DNA from: an uncultured Eubacteriales bacterium
Lineage (GTDB): Bacteria > Bacillota > Clostridia > Oscillospirales > Butyricicoccaceae
Reading direction: 5' to 3'
DNA length: 15,476 nucleotides
Assembly (NCBI GenBank): GCA_910585875.1
Contig: CAJUIK010000045.1
Location: 1-15,476, forward strand
The number at the start of each line of letters is the position of its first letter. Position 1 is the first letter of the stretch. The position numbers and the translations under genes were made by a program. A model generated the notes under the pieces. It did no database searches, had not been told where the DNA came from, and was given only the letters and a program-made list of their open reading frames with translations. Positions 13,420 through 15,476 of the stretch are shown here, piece by piece.

Positions 13420-14180
13420 AATCCGGCTCCTGCGGCGCAAAATCCGGCCAAAGCGGTCGCCGCCGCCCGAATCAGATAGGGACGCTGCCAACCGGGTATT
13501 GAGCTATCCAGGCTCATACTGCGCAGGACAGACAGGGCCAGCAGGCAAAGGGCCAGTATCGTCAGACCCAGGATATACAGAGCCCGCCAGCGCCGGTCCG
13601 CCAGCCGGGCCAACGTCAACCCCAGCAAGCCCAGAGCGGCGGAACCGGCTCCTGTCAAAGTAAGCGCCAGCCCTAAAGCCCTGCCAACCCACTCTGGCGC
13701 CAGCAGGCCCGCCTCTGCCAAGTCAATCCATCGATAGGCCCCCAGATAGAGAGCGCCTGCGCCCAACCCTGCCAACAGCAGCTGACAGCACAGCAGCGCC
13801 CAAATCGCTCGGGGCGGCTTGCCCTCTGACCGCTTGCCCTGCCAGCCAAACCAAGCCAGCGAAACCGCCGCCCCCAGAACCGCCAAACAGGCGGAGATAT
13901 TGGGGCGCTGTTCCGGCCCAACCAGCTGGCAAGCGGGCCAAACCAGGCAGGCCGCCATGAGTCCGAAAGCAATCAGCCATCGCCGGTATTGTCCCGGCCG
14001 ATCCAACAGCCGGACGGCCTGAGAAGGGCTGCCCCACCGGCATTCCGGCCCCTCCTCCGGCCTTTCGGCCTGCTGCTCGGCCAACATCTCTCGATAATCC
14101 TCCGTCGCCTCCGCCGCCGCTTCCGGCGGCAGACGCTGCCGAGCCGCCAGCTCCAGCCGTTTCAAATATCCCCTTGCCAT
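13413..14180 (-). CDS. HAAS-domain (DUF1700-like) membrane protein
   Basis: A 255-residue protein. The N-terminal roughly 65 residues (YLKRLELAARQRLPPEAAAEATEDYREMLAE, then GSPSQAVRLL) match the helical HAAS signalling domain typically linked to PadR regulators. About six membrane helices follow, near 66-87, 93-113, 124-147, 165-193, 200-220 and 235-254. HAAS is thought to sense or relay signals to the partner PadR. Start ATG 14180 has an AAGGGGAG ribosome site. The gene precedes its PadR, the reverse of the more usual PadR-first order. Confidence 0.82.
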   Translation of the reverse strand: MARGYLKRLELAARQRLPPEAAAEATEDYREMLAEQQAERPEEGPECRWGSPSQAVRLLDRPGQYRRWLIAFGLMAACLVWPACQLVGPEQRPNISACLAVLGAAVSLAWFGWQGKRSEGKPPRAIWALLCCQLLLAGLGAGALYLGAYRWIDLAEAGLLAPEWVGRALGLALTLTGAGSAALGLLGLTLARLADRRWRALYILGLTILALCLLALSVLRSMSLDSSIPGWQRPYLIRAAATALAGFCAAGAGLC

Positions 14181-14212
14181 AGACGTCTCCCCTTTTGCTT
14201 GCTATTATTTTT

Positions 14213-14226
14213 TTATCTATTGATAA
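14213..14226. promoter_or_regulatory. Dyad in the HAAS-PadR leader, possible operator
   Basis: TTATCtattGATAA is a perfect 5-bp dyad with a 4-bp gap. It lies just downstream of the predicted transcript start (about 14235) of the HAAS gene. The half-site resembles, but is not the same as, the TATCG dyads at PadR 1. A regulatory role is inference; the sequence is AT-rich, so chance is possible. Confidence 0.35.
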
Positions 14227-14241
14227 TAAATCACTGTAGAC

Positions 14242-14270
14242 AGAATATCCCTTCCCGTGGAATTTGTCAA
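14242..14270 (-). promoter_or_regulatory. Promoter of the HAAS-PadR unit
   Basis: Minus strand: perfect -35 TTGACA (14270-14265), 17-bp spacer, -10 TATTCT (14247-14242, 4/6). A small dyad, CTGTCTACAG (14234-14243), overlaps the -10. Confidence 0.6.
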
Positions 14271-14301
14271 GAGCGCTTGGCTTTTATTTTTCCGATATTT
14301 G

Positions 14302-14310
14302 TGATAGAAT
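14302..14310 (+). promoter_or_regulatory. Extended -10 promoter of the UPF0340 gene
   Basis: TGATAGAAT gives an extended -10 (TG-n-TAGAAT) at 14302-14310. The corresponding -35 position (14282-14287, TTTTAT) is poor. About 60 bp upstream of the start codon. Confidence 0.45.
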
Positions 14311-14371
14311 AGAACAAACGCTTTTGCCAGCGTATCACGCCCCGATAGGGGAAATTTGGAGGTTTTATCTG

Positions 14372-14923
14372 ATGCTTGAAGAAATTACTGCCCAGGCTCG
14401 GCAGGCGGTTTCCGAACTGCTGGAAATCGCTCGGTTGGAGCCGGGGGATATTTTTGTGGTAGGCTGCTCTTCCAGCGAGGTGGGAGGCGGCAAAATCGGC
14501 TCCAATTCCAGCCCAGAGATCGCCCAGGCTGTGTTTCAGGGCGTTTACCCACTGCTGAAGGAGCGGGGAATCTATTTGGCCGCCCAGTGCTGCGAACACC
14601 TGAACCGGGCCGTCATTTTGGAAAAGGAGGCAGCCCGGCAATATGGCCTGCCCCTGGTCAACGTGGTTCCCCAGCCCAAAGCGGGGGGCAGTTTCGCCAC
14701 TGCGGCTTGGGCCGCTTTGGACTGCCCGGCGGCAGTAGAGCATATCCAAGCGGCGGCGGGCATTGACATCGGCGGCACGCTGATCGGAATGCACCTGCGG
14801 CCAGTGGCTGTGCCTGTGCGGCTGAGCCTGCAGCAAATCGGCCAGGCCAATATCCTGTGCGCCCGCACCCGGCCCAAATTCATCGGCGGCGTCCGGGCCC
14901 ATTACAACGAAGACCTGCTATAG
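14372..14923 (+). CDS. UPF0340 / TIGR01440 family protein (YwlG-like)
   Basis: A 183-residue cytosolic protein, the usual family length. It carries the conserved GCSSSEVGGGKIGSNSS (31-47), QCCEHLNRAVILEKE, VNVVPQPKAGGSFATAAW, and a C-terminal GIDIGGTLIGMHLRPVAVPVRL with RTRPKFIGG. The biochemical function is not established. The ribosome site GGAGG lies 10 nt before ATG 14372. It is a single-gene unit, divergent from the HAAS-PadR pair and closed by the terminator at 14982-15008. Confidence 0.92.
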   Translation: MLEEITAQARQAVSELLEIARLEPGDIFVVGCSSSEVGGGKIGSNSSPEIAQAVFQGVYPLLKERGIYLAAQCCEHLNRAVILEKEAARQYGLPLVNVVPQPKAGGSFATAAWAALDCPAAVEHIQAAAGIDIGGTLIGMHLRPVAVPVRLSLQQIGQANILCARTRPKFIGGVRAHYNEDLL

Positions 14924-14981
14924 CCAAAAAGGCCGCAACCCAAAGCCATTTTAGGAGTAAAATGACGAAAGATGAAAAAAT

Positions 14982-15008
14982 AACCGCCTTGACAGGCGGT
15001 TGTTTTTT
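14982..15008 (+). terminator. Intrinsic terminator of the UPF0340 gene
   Basis: An 8-bp perfect stem, AACCGCCT (14982-14989) and AGGCGGTT (14994-15001), loop TGAC, followed by GTTTTTT. A textbook rho-independent terminator about 60 bp after the stop codon. Confidence 0.92.
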
Positions 15009-15293
15009 GGACAAAACGAATCAGTTAAATCATGTGCGCCGGCATCAGTTTTCCATTTTTATAGTTCCATATAGAGTGTCTGGCAACGATCCCAAATTCA
15101 TTTTCACATTATAAATATTCCCAAACAATGAAATGTGCTGCACATTCCTTTGCCAACGTCGCAGAGAGGCCCAAACTTGGCGGATAAGACCCTGCTCGGC
15201 GACCAAGCGTGTGCGGCCATACACGCCTTGCTTGCTGGTTTCTCTACTCCCGGGACACCGGAAAACGCCGACCGGGATACTATCGAAAAAATA

Positions 15294-15322
15294 TTGCACG
15301 ACAGCATCATCCTTGCTATGAT
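15294..15322 (+). promoter_or_regulatory. Promoter of the final secreted-protein gene
   Basis: -35 TTGCAC (15294-15299), 17-bp spacer, -10 TATGAT (15317-15322) with an upstream TG-n (extended -10). It is 45 bp ahead of the start codon. Confidence 0.6.
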
Positions 15323-15367
15323 ATAAGATATGTTAGCCCCAAAAATCAAAAGAGAGGAAATGAGAGC

Positions 15368-15476
15368 ATGAAGAAAAAAGCAATATCCCTCCTGCTGGCC
15401 CTGGCGATGTGCCTGGCCTTGCTGCCGGTCGCCGCCTCGGCGGCGGAACCGGATCTCCCCGACTGGTATTTCCTGC
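15368..15476 (+). CDS. Secreted protein, N-terminal part only
   Basis: Only 36 codons are inside the window. The product starts MKKKAISLLLALAMCLALLPVAASAAEPD, a classical Sec signal peptide: a basic start, a hydrophobic core at residues 5-19, and a likely cleavage site after Ala25 in ASA-A. The mature part begins AEPDLPDWYFL, which resembles short secreted proteins I recall from Ruminococcaceae relatives that share a PDWYFLFA opening. The function is unknown. A GAGAGG ribosome site lies about 10 nt before ATG 15368; an earlier ATG (15359) stops after three codons. Confidence 0.75.
   Translation, partial: MKKKAISLLLALAMCLALLPVAASAAEPDLPDWYFL

Larger units (their letters stand above)
14924..15367. 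other. 444-bp stretch without a confident gene
   Basis: It holds the UPF0340 terminator and the promoter of the final gene. A 50-codon frame with an AGGAG site (14962-15114) spans the terminator, and a 63-codon frame (15135-15326) runs into the next promoter. Neither is recognisable. Confidence 0.55.

Noticed and set aside
12991..13479. Plus-strand frame of 162 codons (MKKIDEAF...)
   Set aside because: Mostly antisense to the PadR 2 gene; no ribosome site and no recognisable domain.
14962..15114. Small plus-strand gene of 50 codons with AGGAG site
   Set aside because: The clear terminator 14982-15008 lies within it and the translation resembles nothing; probably chance.
1..15476. CRISPR array, tRNA, rRNA, transposase, toxin-antitoxin or phage-defence genes
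   Set aside because: I looked for regularly spaced repeats, cloverleaf-type sequences and such protein families on both strands and saw none.

Overview
The window (roughly 58-60% GC by eye) looks like chromosomal DNA of a GC-rich Clostridia member, most likely Oscillospirales / Ruminococcaceae-like. The reasons are the gene order ybeY-era-yqzL-recO-mutS2, a Crh/HPr-type gene next to uvrC, PadR + DUF2812 and PadR + HAAS pairs, AGGAGG-type ribosome sites and sigma-A-like promoters with 17-bp spacers. The taxonomic call is inference from gene content only.

Left half (1-7,690), all minus strand. Read in the direction of transcription, a strong promoter (7628-7656) drives ybeY and era, which overlap by 4 nt. 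Next comes an unusual 376-bp spacer, then the tiny yqzL-like gene, recO and mutS2 (recO and mutS2 overlap by 1 nt). This is a ribosome-maturation / DNA-repair operon. Further downstream are a DUF554 membrane protein with its own promoter, an HPr-family gene with Tyr at position 15 instead of the phosphorylated His but Ser46 kept (Crh-like), and uvrC, which starts at TTG and runs off the left edge of the window.

Middle (7,690-12,030). A small two-helix membrane protein on the minus strand is divergent from a PadR regulator that is translationally coupled to a DUF2812 membrane protein; two overlapping dyads sit at the PadR promoter. A bidirectional terminator separates this pair from a convergent minus-strand unit: a nucleotidyltransferase followed by an exported NodB-like (CE4) deacetylase-family protein with a repeat-like N-terminal region.

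Right part (12,030-15,476). A pyruvate-kinase-C-terminal-like gene keeps its promoter and ribosome site but has an in-frame TAA at codon 9. Then come a minus-strand HAAS-domain membrane protein coupled to a second PadR regulator, a divergent UPF0340/YwlG gene with a good terminator, a 444-bp stretch with no convincing gene, and the start of a secreted protein cut by the window end.

The least ordinary region is the era-yqzL spacer. The last 56 bp of era are repeated 206 bp further on (53/56 identical), again ending in a stop codon, and the DNA between the copies is packed with nested inverted repeats. I see no defence system, CRISPR array, tRNA, rRNA or recognisable transposase.
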